The notes under the pieces were generated by a model that worked only from the letters and a program-made list of their open reading frames with translations, had not been told where the DNA came from and ran no database searches. From contig CAYNHF010000008.1 in assembly GCA_964397045.1 (NCBI GenBank), positions 1-60,501 of the forward strand: DNA of 60,501 nucleotides, in the 5' to 3' direction. This stretch comes from CAYNHF01 sp964397045 (lineage in GTDB: Bacteria; Actinomycetota; Acidimicrobiia; Spongiisociales; UBA5794). How positions within the stretch are numbered: the stretch's first letter is position 1; the number at the start of each line of letters is the position of its first letter. Positions 59,159 through 60,501 of this stretch are shown piece by piece. Position numbers and translations under genes: made by a program.

Positions 59159-59737
59159 GTGGGTCGATACGAACCAGGGCTGCGGACTGAAGCGCGCATC
59201 GTCGCGGCAACTCGCGAATTGCTGGTGGAGGAGGGCCTCGAGGGCACGACACTGAAGGCGATCTGTGATCGTGCCGGGGTCCGCGCTGGCTCTTTCTACA
59301 ACCTGTTCGATTCGAAGGAAGGGGTCGTGCTGCGGGTGGTAGGGGAGGCGATTGCCGCGGTGGACCCAGATCCGGCGGGTGGACACGCCGGGTCGGTCTC
59401 CGATCTGGTCGAGGCATACATCTCATTCATCACGGGTGAACCGTTATTGGCCCGCATCTACCTCCAGATCGCAGTATCCGGATCGCTCGGTGACGGCACG
59501 CTGGGCAAGCGGTTCTTGCGCCATCACGAACGGCGTATGAATCGCTTCTCCGAGGCGATGCGCAGGGACGCACCAGGGCTCGATGCCGAAGAAGCCGATG
59601 CCCGCAGCGAAATGCTGGTCGCCACGCTGAACGGACTGGCGTTCCACCTCGTGCTCGACCCCGACTTCGACTTCACCGGCTACGCCCGCCGCGCCGGGTT
59701 TCCGCATCCGGATGGACTGACTCGAGTGCTCGAGTAG
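59159..59737 (+). CDS. TetR-family transcriptional regulator
   Basis: A 192-residue TetR protein. The N-terminal helix-turn-helix contains EEGLEGTTLKAICDRAGVRA and GSFYNLFDSKEGVVL. The C-terminal ligand-binding half is variable. Divergent from the FadE-like gene across tandem operator-like sites, so it probably represses that gene in response to an acyl-CoA or fatty acid. GTG start after a short purine-rich stretch. Confidence 0.88.
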   Translation: MGRYEPGLRTEARIVAATRELLVEEGLEGTTLKAICDRAGVRAGSFYNLFDSKEGVVLRVVGEAIAAVDPDPAGGHAGSVSDLVEAYISFITGEPLLARIYLQIAVSGSLGDGTLGKRFLRHHERRMNRFSEAMRRDAPGLDAEEADARSEMLVATLNGLAFHLVLDPDFDFTGYARRAGFPHPDGLTRVLE

Positions 59738-59768
59738 CGCTGCGAGGGCTCCCGCCCCAACCCAACCG

Positions 59769-60452
59769 CTATTGCAGGTTGTCGACCAGCCACTGATGGA
59801 GTGGCGCCAGTTTGGTCCAACGGTTCATCGCATAGGCTACGAGACGTCTGCTACGGAGTGACTTGGGCGGGGCTTCGTCTTCGCCCGCCCACAAGGCCGA
59901 GTGCCTCAGCAAACGTTCCTGGAAATCGCTGGTCGCCTCGAACCCGCGGGGGAGTTGCTTGTAGTGCTCCCCTTCGACCGGCCAACCGGCACTCTCGACG
60001 GAGGAAACGGCCTTACGGAGGGCAGCACCGGCCTCGGGGTCGACCACCGCGGCGCGAAACGCGGCGAGCCGGTCTTTGTCGAACCCGTGGGCCCCTACCC
60101 CGATGCCAAACTCGTCTGGAGTGATACGCATGTAGTACCCGGAGACGGCTTCACGCCTGATGCCCTCCCAGAACCAGAAATCGAGTGTGGTCTTGTACGG
60201 CGTCTTGTCCTTGGAGAATCGAACGTCCCGATTGATGCGGAAGATGCTGCCGTTGACTCGAGGCTCCGCCCGGATGTCGGGTGAGAGGCTCACGAGTTCG
60301 TCCCCGGCAGCAACTACGAACTCCCGGGCGGGTTCGAGCCAGTATTGCTCGTAGTCGGCGCGATGAGCATCGAACCATGCCTTGGAGTTGTTGGCTGCCA
60401 CCTGCTCGAGGAATGTGGTCGTTGTGGTGGGGAAGCCGGCGAAGTCGTTCAT
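59769..60452 (-). CDS. DUF2461 family protein
   Basis: A 227-residue protein. FLEQVAANNSKAWFDAHRAD is the hallmark N-terminus of the DUF2461/TIGR02453 family. RINRDVRFSKDKTPYKTTLD and EFGIGVGAHGFDKDRLAAFR are further family blocks. The biochemical role is not known. The ATG at 60452 is chosen because AAGGAG lies seven bases upstream; an ATG at 60491 would add 13 residues. Near the window end, but complete. Confidence 0.88.
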   Translation of the reverse strand: MNDFAGFPTTTTTFLEQVAANNSKAWFDAHRADYEQYWLEPAREFVVAAGDELVSLSPDIRAEPRVNGSIFRINRDVRFSKDKTPYKTTLDFWFWEGIRREAVSGYYMRITPDEFGIGVGAHGFDKDRLAAFRAAVVDPEAGAALRKAVSSVESAGWPVEGEHYKQLPRGFEATSDFQERLLRHSALWAGEDEAPPKSLRSRRLVAYAMNRWTKLAPLHQWLVDNLQ

Positions 60453-60501
60453 GCGATGCTCCTTGTGCGGGTCGGTGTCAATGTGCCACATCGGTACGAC
60501 G

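Overview
The window is high-GC bacterial DNA with dense, often overlapping genes and frequent GTG/TTG starts. It looks actinobacterial. The signs are a 30-residue bS22-type ribosomal protein, two LLM-family oxidoreductases of the kind that often use F420, an LCP cell-wall protein, a CsoR copper operon, a group II truncated haemoglobin and a group 3b-like [NiFe] hydrogenase of the kind found in mycobacteria. A deep-branching lineage such as Acidimicrobiia is a reasonable guess but is not proven by sequence alone. No rRNA, tRNA, CRISPR array, insertion sequence or phage was found.

Layout: 1-6.5 kb holds the end of dinB, nnrE, thrB, a phosphatase/peptidase pair, bS22 and membrane or chaperone-like genes. 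6.5-12.1 kb is a compact hydrogenase operon: beta Fe-S subunit, a cyclic-nucleotide-binding-fold protein, the flavin, small and large subunits, the endopeptidase, a cysteine-free HypA and HypC. It is divergent from an EamA transporter plus a hypothetical gene. 12-19 kb has acetyltransferases, the copper operon csoR-copZ-copA with a visible operator, and a flippase-like membrane protein. 18.6-21.6 kb carries the reverse-transsulfuration pair (beta-synthase, gamma-synthase/lyase) around a DM13 protein. 21.7-29.4 kb is mixed, and includes ilvD followed by a SelW-like gene whose CxxU motif is encoded with an in-frame TGA. 29.5-38 kb has lnt, an aminotransferase, an ABC exporter, crotonase and LLM oxidoreductases.

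38-47.2 kb forms a sulfur/molybdenum module: mobA, a metallo-beta-lactamase/double-rhodanese protein, a SulP permease, an Fe-S/NrfD fusion, a large molybdopterin oxidoreductase without a Tat signal, and a chaperone-like gene. 48-50.6 kb is purM/purF. 50.6-52.7 kb is a scar: a YeiH-type exporter sits between the C-terminal and N-terminal remnants of an amidohydrolase, next to a frameshifted GMC oxidoreductase tail. 52.7-60.5 kb has a rhomboid protease, a MerR/acyl-CoA dehydrogenase pair with a perfect 24-bp palindromic operator, a truncated haemoglobin, a nitroreductase, a large acyl-CoA dehydrogenase divergent from a TetR gene, and a DUF2461 gene.

The strongest leads are the putative selenoprotein with a plausible SECIS hairpin, the hydrogenase operon with its degenerate sensor domain and zinc-less HypA, the apparently cytoplasm-facing molybdoenzyme complex, and the gene graveyard around yeiH.
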